Shown here: piece after piece, positions 1-8,338 of the stretch | How positions within the stretch are numbered: the stretch's first letter is position 1 | How the letters are laid out: every line of letters begins with the position of its first letter | From: Brevundimonas intermedia | GTDB lineage: Bacteria > Pseudomonadota > Alphaproteobacteria > Caulobacterales > Caulobacteraceae | Length of the DNA: 64,000 nucleotides | Direction: 5' to 3' | Assembly: GCF_004614235.1 (NCBI RefSeq) | Contig: NZ_SPVH01000006.1 | Location: forward strand, 806,001 to 870,000 | The notes under the pieces: model-generated | What the model saw: only the letters and a program-made list of their open reading frames with translations | Told to the model about the DNA's origin: nothing | The model's database searches: none | Made by a program: the position numbers and the translations under genes

Positions 1-1
1 T

Positions 2-643
2 GACCTGTCGATGGCGGAGGTGGCGATGGCTTCCGGCTTCGGCAGCGTGCGACGGTTCAATGAGACATTCCAGGCCCTCTACGGCCGCGCGCCGTCGGAC
101 CTGCGCCGGCGCAAGGTCGAAGGCGAGCCGGGCGGGGCGATCAAGATCGGCCTATCCTATCGCCCGCCCTATGACTGGGCCGCCATGATGACGACGCTGG
201 CGATGCGCGGCGTCGCGGACGAGGCGGTGGTCGATGATGTCTGGACCCGGCGGCTGCGCATCGATGTGGATGGCACGGACGGGGCTGTGACGGTGCGCCC
301 CGCCGCCATGGGCAGGGCGGCGGTCGAGGTGCGGGTCGGCGAGCTGACGGCCTTGCCCGGCGTTCTGGCGCGGGTGAGGCGGGTGTTCGATCTCGCCGCC
401 GATCCCGAGGCGATCACGCGCGACCTGTCAGCCGATCCCGTCCTACGGGCGGCCGTCGAGGCCCGGCCCGGACTGAGGCCTGCGGGCGACTGGATCGACG
501 CGGGCGAGGATGCGCCCAGCGATCGGCTGACGACGACGGATGCGGCCTTGATGGCGCGCGCGGAGCAGTGGCGGCCGTGGCGGGCCTATGGCGCCCTGTA
601 CTGGCCCCTGATCGAGGAGCGGCGACATGACAAAGCAGCCTGA
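2..643 (+). CDS. AraC-HTH/AlkA-type DNA repair protein, 5' cut by window edge and lacking most of the glycosylase core
   Basis: The frame is open at the left edge, so the N-terminus lies outside the window. The visible part starts in an AraC-type helix-turn-helix (ASGFGSVRRFNETF), as in Ada/AlkA fusion regulators. It continues into the AlkA N-terminal domain (SYRPPYDWAAM) up to RPGLRPAGDW. In E. coli AlkA roughly 115 residues follow this point, carrying the helix-hairpin-helix and most of the 3-methyladenine glycosylase fold. Here the chain passes almost at once to the C-terminal helix (ALMARAEQWRPWRAY). A PSD that could match the catalytic-Asp loop remains. The frame is intact, so this looks like an in-frame internal deletion. 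It overlaps the repair gene ogt by 17 bases. It probably still binds DNA; glycosylase activity is doubtful. Confidence 0.75.
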   Translation, partial: DLSMAEVAMASGFGSVRRFNETFQALYGRAPSDLRRRKVEGEPGGAIKIGLSYRPPYDWAAMMTTLAMRGVADEAVVDDVWTRRLRIDVDGTDGAVTVRPAAMGRAAVEVRVGELTALPGVLARVRRVFDLAADPEAITRDLSADPVLRAAVEARPGLRPAGDWIDAGEDAPSDRLTTTDAALMARAEQWRPWRAYGALYWPLIEERRHDKAA

Positions 644-1154
644 GATGCATCTGACCCTGGACCGAATCCCGTCGCCCGTGGGCGAGGTGCTGGTCGTCAC
701 CGACGCGGGCGGGGCGGTGCGGGCGCTGGATTTCCACGACTACGAGGCGCGGCTGCGGCTGCTGCTGCGTCGTCACTATGGCGAGGTCGTCCTGACCGAG
801 GGCCGCGCGCCTCAGCGGGTGCGTCAGGCCGTCGAGGCCTGGTTCGGCGGAGACCTGACCGCCTTCGACGCTGTCGAGGTAAAGACCGGCGGCACGGATT
901 TCCAACGCTCCGTCTGGCGGGCCCTGCGGGATATTCCCGCCGGCGAGACGCGCAGCTACGGCCAGCTGGCGACCGCGATCGGCGCACCCAAGGCGGTGCG
1001 GGCGGTCGGCCTGGCCAACGGCGCCAACCCGGTCGGGGTCATCGTGCCCTGCCATCGCGTGATCGGGGCCAACGGAACGCTGACGGGCTATGCGGGCGGG
1101 CTGGAGCGCAAGCGCTGGCTGCTGGCGCATGAGGCGGGCGGGCGGTTGCTTTAG
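627..1154 (+). CDS. ogt: Methylated-DNA--protein-cysteine S-methyltransferase
   Basis: Suicide repair enzyme that moves the methyl group from O6-methylguanine in DNA to its own cysteine. The 175-residue length fits the Ogt family. The active-site motif PCHRVI is present with the acceptor cysteine at about residue 142. It is preceded by the DNA-binding helix region (SYGQLATAIGAPKAVRAVG) and followed by the GYAGGLERKRWLL tail typical of the family. The start lies inside the end of the upstream AlkA-type gene, so the two repair genes are probably co-transcribed and translationally coupled. The stop overlaps the convergent LamG gene by 4 bases. Confidence 0.95.
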   Translation: MTKQPEMHLTLDRIPSPVGEVLVVTDAGGAVRALDFHDYEARLRLLLRRHYGEVVLTEGRAPQRVRQAVEAWFGGDLTAFDAVEVKTGGTDFQRSVWRALRDIPAGETRSYGQLATAIGAPKAVRAVGLANGANPVGVIVPCHRVIGANGTLTGYAGGLERKRWLLAHEAGGRLL

Positions 1155-1861
1155 CGCCGCGTGAACCGTTCGGGCGGCAGGGCGGCGTGGGTGAAGCGGG
1201 CCCGGCGCACCGCGCCCTTGAAATAGTTCACCCGGTTCATGCGGCAGCCAACCGAGGCGCGACCCGGCCCTTGGGGCTTGAACGGCACGGCATGTTCGCC
1301 CTGCAGCACGCCGTCGACATAGGCCCTGTACATGACGCCGTCGAAGGTCTGGGCGACGTGGAACCACTGGCCGCAAGGGTAGAGGCGCTCGGGAAAGATC
1401 AGGGTGTGGTTGTAGCCGGGGCCGCGCGTGAAGGCGTCCAGGTACCAGCGATCCTGAACCACCCGGATCTCGAACAGGAAGCGCGTCTGGGACGGGGGCT
1501 GACCGGCGGGCGCCTCTTCGGCGAGATGGAACCAGCGCTGCTCGAAGGCGCCGCCGTCGGGCCGAAACAGGGCTTCGAAGGTAAAGGTCTCGGCCCCGGC
1601 CAGCGGGTGATCCTCGATGAACAGGGCGTCGTCCACGCCGTCGAACAGCACCGCGCGACCATAGGGACTGTCGATCAGGACGGGCGCGCCCTCGACGCTG
1701 GTCGCGACCCCGCCGATGTCTGCCAACCGATCAAAGGTCCACACCGTCCGGCGCGGCGCGGCGGTCCCCATCGTCGCACATCCCGGCAGAATCGCGCCCG
1801 CGACGCCCGATGCGCCCAAGGCCATCAGGCGGCGGCGGTCGAGGGGCAGGGCGTCAGGCAT
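1151..1861 (-). CDS. LamG/concanavalin-like domain protein with Tat-type lipoprotein signal
   Basis: 236 residues. The N-terminus has DRRRLMALGASG followed by a lipobox-like LPGC, which suggests Tat-dependent export and lipid attachment. The rest looks like a LamG/concanavalin A-like jelly-roll: it opens with WTFD and contains VLFDGVDDALFIEDHPL, a central FTFEALFRP strand, and WFHVAQTFDGVMYRAYVDG, the usual 'viewer must see the span' pattern of LamG_3 domains. This fold binds carbohydrate in many proteins, but no ligand can be named here. It stands alone on the minus strand, convergent with ogt. The assignment is by motif pattern only. Confidence 0.75.
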   Translation of the reverse strand: MPDALPLDRRRLMALGASGVAGAILPGCATMGTAAPRRTVWTFDRLADIGGVATSVEGAPVLIDSPYGRAVLFDGVDDALFIEDHPLAGAETFTFEALFRPDGGAFEQRWFHLAEEAPAGQPPSQTRFLFEIRVVQDRWYLDAFTRGPGYNHTLIFPERLYPCGQWFHVAQTFDGVMYRAYVDGVLQGEHAVPFKPQGPGRASVGCRMNRVNYFKGAVRRARFTHAALPPERFTRR

Positions 1862-1971
1862 GGTTCGATCTCACGGCGGTTTTGTCGCGCGACACTATGG
1901 GAATGGCCGCGCGAGGCAACGGCCTGCGCTCCGGTTCGTTATCGGCATCCCTACAGACTGGAGTATCGACG

Positions 1972-2370
1972 ATGAAACTTTCCAATGGCGCGCTGGTGGC
2001 GGTGGTCGATGGCGAAAAGCTGGCCCTGTTCAAGAACACGAACGCCTCGGAGATCAAGCTGACGCCGCTGGAAAATCCCCCGATCGCGGATCGCGTCTCC
2101 GGCTCGGCCGGCCGGCGTTCGAATGAGGCTAATCCCGACAACGATACCCAGGCCGAAGACGGCTTCGCCATGGGCGTCGCAGAGGTGCTGAACAAATGGT
2201 CGGTCACCAACAAGATCGACGAACTGCTGGTGATCGCCGCGCCCAAGACCTTGGGCGAGCTGCGCAAGCACTGGCACAAGGACCTTCAGGCCAAGCTGGT
2301 CGGCGAAATCGCCAAGGATCTGACGGGCCATTCCAGCGACCAGATCGCCGCGGCGATCGACAAGGCGTGA
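1972..2370 (+). CDS. Host attachment family protein
   Basis: 132 residues, soluble, with no signal peptide. The sequence (KLSNGALVAVVDGEKLALFKN near the start, then a disordered stretch rich in N, D and E, then ELLVIAAPKTLGELRKHWHK) matches the host-attachment protein family. That family is named from an Agrobacterium plant-attachment locus, but its biochemical function is unknown. I chose the ATG at 1972 because TGGAG sits 8 bases upstream; longer in-frame starts reach into the divergent gene and lack a ribosome site. A strong intrinsic terminator follows about 60 bases after the stop. Confidence 0.85.
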   Translation: MKLSNGALVAVVDGEKLALFKNTNASEIKLTPLENPPIADRVSGSAGRRSNEANPDNDTQAEDGFAMGVAEVLNKWSVTNKIDELLVIAAPKTLGELRKHWHKDLQAKLVGEIAKDLTGHSSDQIAAAIDKA

Positions 2371-2682
2371 GCTAGATCGGTCGGTCGCTGCATCGCAGAT
2401 GTGCAATCGACCTGTCGCCGACGTTTGAAAGGGCCGCATATCGCCGCAGTGCGATATGCGGCCCTTCTGTTTTGGCGGGTGCGTCCAGGGCGATGAAATC
2501 GCGGAATAATCTCAGCACTCACGACGTGCTGGCGATCATTCAGCGCGTTAATCCTTGTGGTCAAAATGCGACAGCATTGCCACAAAGTTGCAGCATTTCG
2601 TTGATCTGCGATTGACGCCTGCTGCATTGCAGCAAAATCCTTGCAGCCATCGCGACTCCTCTCGCGATGATTGGGGATAATC
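2371..2682. promoter_or_regulatory. 312-base intergenic region with 15-bp palindrome upstream of the TonB-dependent receptor
   Basis: Between the terminator and the receptor start, the DNA is more AT-rich than its surroundings. A TTGACG (2612-2617) could be a -35 element. Directly after it lies a perfect palindrome, TGCTGCATTGCAGCA (2620-2634). Partial echoes of its core (CAGCATT, GCAGCAT) occur at about 2570 and 2590. This suggests a repressor or activator site controlling the receptor, but the binding protein cannot be named. No open frame in the stretch looks coding. Confidence 0.4.
2429..2473 (+). terminator. Intrinsic terminator after the host-attachment gene
   Basis: A perfect 16-bp inverted repeat (AAGGGCCGCATATCGC, loop CGCAGT, then its complement) is followed by CTGTTTT. 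It stands about 60 bases downstream of the host-attachment stop and would isolate that gene from the TonB-dependent receptor. Confidence 0.85.
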
Positions 2683-5600
2683 ATGCATAAAAAAGCGGTT
2701 TTCCGCTCGATCCTGCTTGGAGGATCGATTCTGGGCGCCATATCGACGCCTGCCTTCGCTCAATCCACGCCGGACCAGCCGTCCGAAGTCGATGAGATCG
2801 TCGTCACGGGCTCGCGCCTGTCTGCGACCGCCGCGACACAGGCGGCTCAGCCGGTTCAGGTGGTGACGGCGCAATCGATCGAGGCCCAGGGCGTGACGCA
2901 GGTCGCCGACCTGCTCGACCGCATTCCGGCGCTGCAATCCTCGACCAGCTCGGCTCAGGCGAACGGCGGCGCCGCGACCCTCAACCTGCGCGGCATGGGA
3001 GCGGAGCGCACCCTGACTCTGGTCAATGGGCGCCGCTATGTCGCCGGCGTGCCCGGATCGGCCGCCGTGGACGTCAGCAGCATTCCGGCTGGCCTGATCG
3101 AACGGGTCGAAGTCCTGACCGGCGGCGCCTCCGCCGTCTATGGTTCAGACGCGGTCACCGGCGTGGTCAACTTCATCCTCAAGGACGACTACGAGGGCAC
3201 CGAGATGACGGTGCAGGGCGGCCTGTCCGGCGAAGGCGATGCAGAGGAGTTCTATATCTCGCTGCTGCACGGCCGGAACTTTGACAATGGGCGCGGCAAC
3301 TTCACGATCGGCGTTCAAGGCAACGAACGCTCCGAGCTCTACTACGGGGATCGCAGCTATTCGAAAAACAACGGGACCTACGACGACTACACCAACCCCG
3401 CGCTCTTCTTCCAGGTCGGCGATCCCCTGCCTCCCGGCCGCACCCTGGCCCAGACGCGAGGCCGAACGATCCTCGTCGGCGGCGCACCGCGCTTCGCTGG
3501 AACCGATGCGTCGCTGATCACGCGCGCCCAGACGGCGACCCCGCGCGCCTTTATCGCCGATCCCCGCTTCTCGATCTCCAGCACCAGCGGCCTGATCGGC
3601 ATCGATCTGGACGGCGACGGCTATGCAGATCCGGCCGGCTTCTTCTCCAATCCGCAGGTCAACGCCGACTGCAACACCAACCGCAACGGCCAGCTCGGAT
3701 ATGGCTGCTACACCGTCGATCCGGTCACCGGGCAGCTGCGGCCCTTCCAGGACGGCCTCTATGCCGGCTCCTCCAACCAGTCGGGCGGCGACGGCGCAGC
3801 GCAAGTGTTCGACAACCAGAGCCTGCTGCCCAAGGAGTCGAGCTATTCGGTCAGCTTCACGGCCAACTACAACCTCTCGACCTTCTTCAACCCGTTCGTC
3901 GAGATCAATGCGTCGTGGAACAAGGGCACGACGTTCAGCCCCTACAACACCTATGACGACTCGATTCCGATCTCGCTGGACAACCCCTTCATTCCTGCGG
4001 CGCTGAGGGCCCTGGTCAACGCCGAGATCGCGGCCGACCCCAGCGTCGCCGGCACGGCGCAGATCGCGCTTTCGCGAGACCATATCGACATCTTCGATCC
4101 CAAGGCCGTCAGCGACCGCCGCACCTATCGCGCCGTGGTCGGCACGCGGGGCGAGCTTGATCTGGGCTGGAACTACGAGCTGTCGTTCAACTATGGCCGC
4201 ACCGAGCGGGACACGACCTTCGCTGTGCGACTGGAGGACCGCTTCTTCGCCGCCCTCGACGCCGTCACCGATCCGGTCACAGGCCAGGCGGTCTGCCGCT
4301 CGACCCTCGATCCCACGGCGGCGCCGCCCATTTCGGGTCTCTATCCCGGGTTCGGCGGGCCGGTGCCGAACCCGTTCCAGACCTTCACGCCGGGCGCGGG
4401 TTCGGATTGCCGCCCGCTGAACCTGTTCGGCCTGGGCAATGTCAGCCCGGAAGCCTCGGCCTTCGTCGGACCGCTGGCGACCGACACCTCCCTGATCCAG
4501 CAAACGGTCGTCTCGGGCTTCCTGGCCGGCGATCTGTCGCGCTGGTTCAGCCTGCCGGGCGGCCCGATCAGCTTCGCCCTCGGCGGCGAGTATCGCAAGG
4601 AACAGAGCGACTTCAATCCGAACGATTATGACGAGCAGGGCGTGACCTTCCGCTACGCCACCACGGCCGCCGTTTCCGGCGAGTTCGAGGTGTCGGAAGG
4701 CTTTGTCGAGATCAGTTTCCCGCTGCTGGCGGACCTGCCGTTCGCTCAGACCCTGACGCTGAACACCGCCGCCCGGTTCGGCGACTATACCAACATCGGC
4801 AATACGGAGACCTTCAAGGCGGACCTGGTCTGGGCGCCGGTGACCGACGTCCGGTTCCGCGGGGGCGTGGCCAAGGCCGTGCGTGCGCCGAACATCGCCG
4901 AACTGTTCACGCCCTTGCAGACCGCCGGCTTCCGTCCGATCGATCCCTGCTCGGCCGAGAACATCACGCAGGGGACAAGCTCGCGCGAGGCCAACTGCCG
5001 GGCGGATCTGGCCCGTTACGGCGTGACGGTCGGCTCCACCTACGACTTCGAAGACCCGCTGACGGCCCAGTTCTTCGGCGCGGCCGGCGGCAACCCCGAT
5101 CTGCAGGCGGAAACCTCGGATTCCTGGACGGCGGGCGTGGTGCTGCAACCGCGCTTCGTCCCGAACTTCACGCTGACGGCCGACTACTGGAACATCAAGA
5201 TCGAGAACGCCATCGCCTCGGTCTCGGCCCAGGACATCGTCAACAGCTGCTATGACGCGCCCAGCATCGCCAACCAGTATTGCGCCCTGCTCAGCCGCGA
5301 CGATCGTCCCGGTTCTCTGACCCAGGGCGGACTGGACTATCTGCAGCAGAGCCAGGTGAACTTCGCCGGACTGGAGGCGTCGGGCGTCGATTTCAACGCC
5401 GTCTACCGTCTGGATCTGGGCACGTTCGGCAAGTCGGAGTGGGGCTCGCTGGCCCTGGGCGTCGGCGGCACCTGGCTGGAAGACCGCAACGACTTCCCGT
5501 TCGTGGCGGACGCGACCCTGGCCAATCCGGTCAAGGAGCAGCTGAACTCGCCCGAGTGGGTGGTCAACACCTCCGTCCGCTGGAGCGTGGGCGACTTCAC

Positions 5601-5859
5601 CGCCGGCCTGTTCTCGAACTATCAGAGCAAGCAGACCCGTTCGGGCGTCGAGATCGAGAATACGGTGTCCTTCGACGCGCCGTGGAACGATCCCATCTGG
5701 ACCCACGACGCCTCGCTGTCCTGGGACATCGACGGCAAGAGCGACCTGATCCTGGGCGTCAACAACCTGACGGACGAGGAGCCATTCCTCAGCACGGTGG
5801 CGACCCCGGTTTCGGCGCGCGGCCGCTATGTCTTCGTGCGGTTCAGCAAGAAGCTCTGA
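2683..5859 (+). CDS. TonB-dependent outer-membrane receptor
   Basis: 1058 residues. A signal peptide ends at about residue 27 (TPAFAQ). A TonB-box-like EVDEIVVTGSRL follows, then a plug domain (LNLRGMGAERTLTLVNGRRY, GGASAVYGSDAVTGVVNFIL) and a long beta-barrel ending in aromatic FVRFSKKL. It takes up an unknown substrate across the outer membrane using TonB/ExbBD energy. The SxxxSAVYGSDAVxGVVN plug style and size resemble the large receptors for carbohydrates or peptides that are abundant in Caulobacterales; the ligand cannot be read from sequence. I prefer the ATG at 2683, with GGGG six bases upstream, over a TTG four codons earlier. It is monocistronic with its own terminator. Confidence 0.93.
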   Translation: MHKKAVFRSILLGGSILGAISTPAFAQSTPDQPSEVDEIVVTGSRLSATAATQAAQPVQVVTAQSIEAQGVTQVADLLDRIPALQSSTSSAQANGGAATLNLRGMGAERTLTLVNGRRYVAGVPGSAAVDVSSIPAGLIERVEVLTGGASAVYGSDAVTGVVNFILKDDYEGTEMTVQGGLSGEGDAEEFYISLLHGRNFDNGRGNFTIGVQGNERSELYYGDRSYSKNNGTYDDYTNPALFFQVGDPLPPGRTLAQTRGRTILVGGAPRFAGTDASLITRAQTATPRAFIADPRFSISSTSGLIGIDLDGDGYADPAGFFSNPQVNADCNTNRNGQLGYGCYTVDPVTGQLRPFQDGLYAGSSNQSGGDGAAQVFDNQSLLPKESSYSVSFTANYNLSTFFNPFVEINASWNKGTTFSPYNTYDDSIPISLDNPFIPAALRALVNAEIAADPSVAGTAQIALSRDHIDIFDPKAVSDRRTYRAVVGTRGELDLGWNYELSFNYGRTERDTTFAVRLEDRFFAALDAVTDPVTGQAVCRSTLDPTAAPPISGLYPGFGGPVPNPFQTFTPGAGSDCRPLNLFGLGNVSPEASAFVGPLATDTSLIQQTVVSGFLAGDLSRWFSLPGGPISFALGGEYRKEQSDFNPNDYDEQGVTFRYATTAAVSGEFEVSEGFVEISFPLLADLPFAQTLTLNTAARFGDYTNIGNTETFKADLVWAPVTDVRFRGGVAKAVRAPNIAELFTPLQTAGFRPIDPCSAENITQGTSSREANCRADLARYGVTVGSTYDFEDPLTAQFFGAAGGNPDLQAETSDSWTAGVVLQPRFVPNFTLTADYWNIKIENAIASVSAQDIVNSCYDAPSIANQYCALLSRDDRPGSLTQGGLDYLQQSQVNFAGLEASGVDFNAVYRLDLGTFGKSEWGSLALGVGGTWLEDRNDFPFVADATLANPVKEQLNSPEWVVNTSVRWSVGDFTAGLFSNYQSKQTRSGVEIENTVSFDAPWNDPIWTHDASLSWDIDGKSDLILGVNNLTDEEPFLSTVATPVSARGRYVFVRFSKKL

Positions 5860-5875
5860 TCACCGTCAGGAAAAG

Positions 5876-5911
5876 AGGGGCGGCGGCCGGAAACGGTCGC
5901 CGCCCTTTTGC
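5876..5911 (+). terminator. Intrinsic terminator after the TonB-dependent receptor
   Basis: A GC-rich stem (GGGCGGCGGCC paired with GGTCGCCGCCC, one mismatch, loop GGAAAC) is followed by TTTTGCTT, starting 17 bases after the receptor stop. It abuts the 3' end of the convergent ilvA and may act in both directions. Confidence 0.8.
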
Positions 5912-5914
5912 TTG

Positions 5915-7429
5915 TCAGGCGCCGTCCAGAAACAGCCGGCAGGCGGGGTTGGCGGTCTCGTCCACATAAGGGTAGCCCAGGTCGGCGAGGGCGGCGGTCA
6001 GTTGGGCCTGCTCCTGCGGGGGCACGCTGATGCCGGCCAGCACCCGGCCCACGTCGTCGCCGTGGTTGCGATAGTGGAACAGGGTCAGGGCCCAGGCGGG
6101 CTGGAGGCTGTTCAGGAAACGCAGGAAGGCGCCGGGCCGTTCGGGGAACTGGAAGCGCAGGATCCGTTCGTGGGGCAGGCCGACGGTGCGGCCGCCGACC
6201 ATGTAGCGGACGTGCAGCTTGGCCGTCTCGTTGTCGCTCATGTCCTCGACCGCGTAGCCGCCGGCGCGCAGGGTGGCGATCAGGTCGTCGCGCTCGTGCG
6301 GCCCGTTCCTCAGGGCGACGCCGACGAAGATCTGGGCGTCGCCGTCGCCGGACCAGCGGTAGTTGAACTCAGTCACCGAGCGGCCGTCCAGGCTGTCGAG
6401 GAAGCGGCGGTAGTCGTCGCGGTCGTCCTTCATGGCCACGGCCAGCAGGGCCTCGGCCCCTTCGCCGATCTCGGCCCGTTCGGCGACGTGTCGCAGCCGG
6501 TCGAAGTTCAGATTGGCGCCCGAGTTGATCGCGATCAGCGTGCCCGCGCCGGGATGGGCTGCGGCCCAGGCCTTGAGCCCCGCCAGCGCCACGGCGCCCG
6601 AAGGTTCGGCGATGGCGCGGCTGTCGTCGAAGATATCCTTGATGGCGGCGCAGATGGCGTCGGTGTCCACCAGGACGATCTCGTCCAGCAGGTCCTTGCA
6701 CAGACGGAAGGTGTGATCCCCGGCACGGCGCACAGCCACCCCGTCGGCGAACAGGCCGACCTCGTTCAGGGTCACGACCTCGCCGGCGTCGATGGACGCC
6801 TTCATCGTGGGGGCGTCGATGGGCTCGACGCCGATGACGCGGGTGTCGGGCCGCAGGAATTTGACGATGGCGGCGACCCCGGCCGCCAGCCCCCCGCCGC
6901 CGATGGGCACGAAGATCGCCTCGATCGGATCGGCGTGCTGGCGCGCGATCTCCAGCCCCACCGTGCCCTGGCCGGCGATGACGTCGGGATCGTCGAACGG
7001 GTGGATGAAGGCGGCGCCCGTCTGGCTCTCCAGATAACGGGCGTGGGCGTAGGCCTCGTCGAAGCTTTCGCCGTGCAAGACCACCTCGCCGCCCAGGGCG
7101 CGCACGGCGGCGACCTTGATGCCGGGGGTGGTGGTCGGCATGACGATAGTGGCGGGCGTATTGCGGCGGGCGGCGGCCAGGGCTACCCCTTGGGCGTGGT
7201 TGCCGGCCGAGGCGCAGATGACGCCCTTGGACAGTTCGTCCTCCGACAGGGCGGCGATCTTGTTGTAGGCGCCGCGAATCTTGAACGAAAAGACCGGCTG
7301 CAGGTCCTCGCGCTTCAGCAGCACGGGCCGGGCCAGCCGCGCCGACAGGCGGCGCAGCGGGTCGAGAGGCGTTTCCTCCGCCACGTCATAGACGCGGGCG
7401 GTGAGGATGCGGCGGATAGTGTCCTGCAC
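5915..7429 (-). CDS. ilvA: Threonine ammonia-lyase, biosynthetic (threonine dehydratase)
   Basis: Deaminates threonine to 2-oxobutanoate, the first step of isoleucine synthesis. The PLP lysine lies in PVFSFKIRGAYNK at about residue 50, and the glycine-rich phosphate loop is PIGGGGLAAG. Two C-terminal ACT-like regulatory modules follow (FLDSLDGRSVTEFNYRW; ILRFQFPERPGAFLRFL), which marks the feedback-regulated biosynthetic form. The GTG at 7429 gives 504 residues, close to the E. coli 514, and begins at the conserved TIRRILTARVYDVAEETPL. A start 24 codons further upstream adds unrelated sequence. It stands alone; isoleucine inhibition is expected from the family. Confidence 0.93.
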   Translation of the reverse strand: MQDTIRRILTARVYDVAEETPLDPLRRLSARLARPVLLKREDLQPVFSFKIRGAYNKIAALSEDELSKGVICASAGNHAQGVALAAARRNTPATIVMPTTTPGIKVAAVRALGGEVVLHGESFDEAYAHARYLESQTGAAFIHPFDDPDVIAGQGTVGLEIARQHADPIEAIFVPIGGGGLAAGVAAIVKFLRPDTRVIGVEPIDAPTMKASIDAGEVVTLNEVGLFADGVAVRRAGDHTFRLCKDLLDEIVLVDTDAICAAIKDIFDDSRAIAEPSGAVALAGLKAWAAAHPGAGTLIAINSGANLNFDRLRHVAERAEIGEGAEALLAVAMKDDRDDYRRFLDSLDGRSVTEFNYRWSGDGDAQIFVGVALRNGPHERDDLIATLRAGGYAVEDMSDNETAKLHVRYMVGGRTVGLPHERILRFQFPERPGAFLRFLNSLQPAWALTLFHYRNHGDDVGRVLAGISVPPQEQAQLTAALADLGYPYVDETANPACRLFLDGA

Positions 7430-7568
7430 GTTTGTATCGTCTTTTCGGCCTGGCAAAGATCGAATGTGTCGATAGGAGCGCAAGCAGGCTAGGTCGAGCA
7501 CAAATGATGCTGATCGTCGTTGCGGGCATACCAGATCAATCCGCCGGCGCCATTTCCGCCTTGTCGGA

Positions 7569-7604
7569 TGTAACCCTAAGGTTACATGTAACCCTTAGGT
7601 GTCA
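7569..7604 (+). promoter_or_regulatory. Two tandem palindromes upstream of the membrane protein/XRE pair
   Basis: TGTAACC-CTAA-GGTTACA (7569-7586) is a perfect palindrome. It is followed immediately by TGTAACC-CTTA-GGTGTCA (7587-7604), whose right arm matches 5 of 7. The centres are 18 bp apart, about two helical turns. A weak promoter may overlap (TTGTCG at 7561). The placement just before a two-gene unit ending in an XRE regulator suggests autoregulation by a dimeric repressor; this is an inference. Confidence 0.6.
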
Positions 7605-7624
7605 TGGCGGACGGAGGCTCTTGG

Positions 7625-8338
7625 ATGGGGCGGGCGACGGCTGAAGAAATGAAATCGCGAGCACGAGCGCGATTGAGCCGCCAGAGGCTGGAATGGGGGC
7701 TGCTGGCCTGTCTCGTATTGGCGGCGGTCATCCTGATGGTTGTAGCGGCGCGCGCGCCGGAGGCGGCGCGCGCGCCGGAGGCGGCGCTGCTGTCGATGAC
7801 GGCCGTCTTCTTCGCCTTGGTGGTGCTGGGGCTGGTTGTCGTCATGGCGTTCGACCTCTGGGGAAAGCGCCAGGCCGATCTGGAAGTCTTGGCGGGTGGA
7901 CCGGATAAGGATCAGGTCCAGAGCAGCGAGGCCTTCGGCCTCGTTTTCCTGGCGGCGCTGGGGTTGCTCTACATGGCGTTCGGCGTCGAGGCGGGGTGGC
8001 GGATCGCGTCGCAAACGGGAGACATTGACGATTGGTGGAGCGCGATATTTTCGCTGGCGATGCCTGGGGTCGTGATGAGCACCGTCCTGAGTGACAAGTT
8101 TCGAACGCGGCAGGCGGGCGCCCTGCCCAAGCCGGCGGACGAACTTGTGATCCACTTCAGGCGACACGCCTTGGTCTGGTCGTTCCGCGCGACACTGGTC
8201 GCGTTGGCGGCCCTCTATGTCGCCGGTCTTTACGACGGCCGTCTGGCGGTGGCGGGCGCACCCATTGTGTTCGAGGCAGCGGCCCTGACCGCCGCTCTTC
8301 GGTACTGGTGGCTGGATCGTGCAGCTTCGCATGGCTGA
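7625..8338 (+). CDS. Multi-pass membrane protein paired with an XRE regulator
   Basis: 237 residues of unrecognised family. It has a basic N-terminal segment, then about six hydrophobic helices in pairs (near residues 25-42, 58-80, 105-122, 140-155, 187-203, 210-222). The short loop between helices 1 and 2 contains AARAPE encoded twice by an exact 18-bp tandem duplication (7745-7780). I chose the ATG at 7625 because GGAGG lies 7 bases before it; an earlier ATG lies inside the operator. Its end overlaps the XRE gene by 8 bases. Small XRE proteins commonly pair with membrane proteins of this kind and control their expression; the cellular role is unknown. Confidence 0.7.
   Translation: MGRATAEEMKSRARARLSRQRLEWGLLACLVLAAVILMVVAARAPEAARAPEAALLSMTAVFFALVVLGLVVVMAFDLWGKRQADLEVLAGGPDKDQVQSSEAFGLVFLAALGLLYMAFGVEAGWRIASQTGDIDDWWSAIFSLAMPGVVMSTVLSDKFRTRQAGALPKPADELVIHFRRHALVWSFRATLVALAALYVAGLYDGRLAVAGAPIVFEAAALTAALRYWWLDRAASHG

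Noticed and set aside
3145-5706. 853-codon open frame opposite the TonB-dependent receptor
   Set aside because: It is a shadow frame created by high GC and codon bias. The receptor has clear domains, and the antisense translation is low-complexity Arg/Gly/Ala sequence with no motifs.
5828-7492. 554-codon frame opposite ilvA
   Set aside because: IlvA has PLP and ACT motifs; the opposite frame has no recognisable domain and the composition of a shadow frame.
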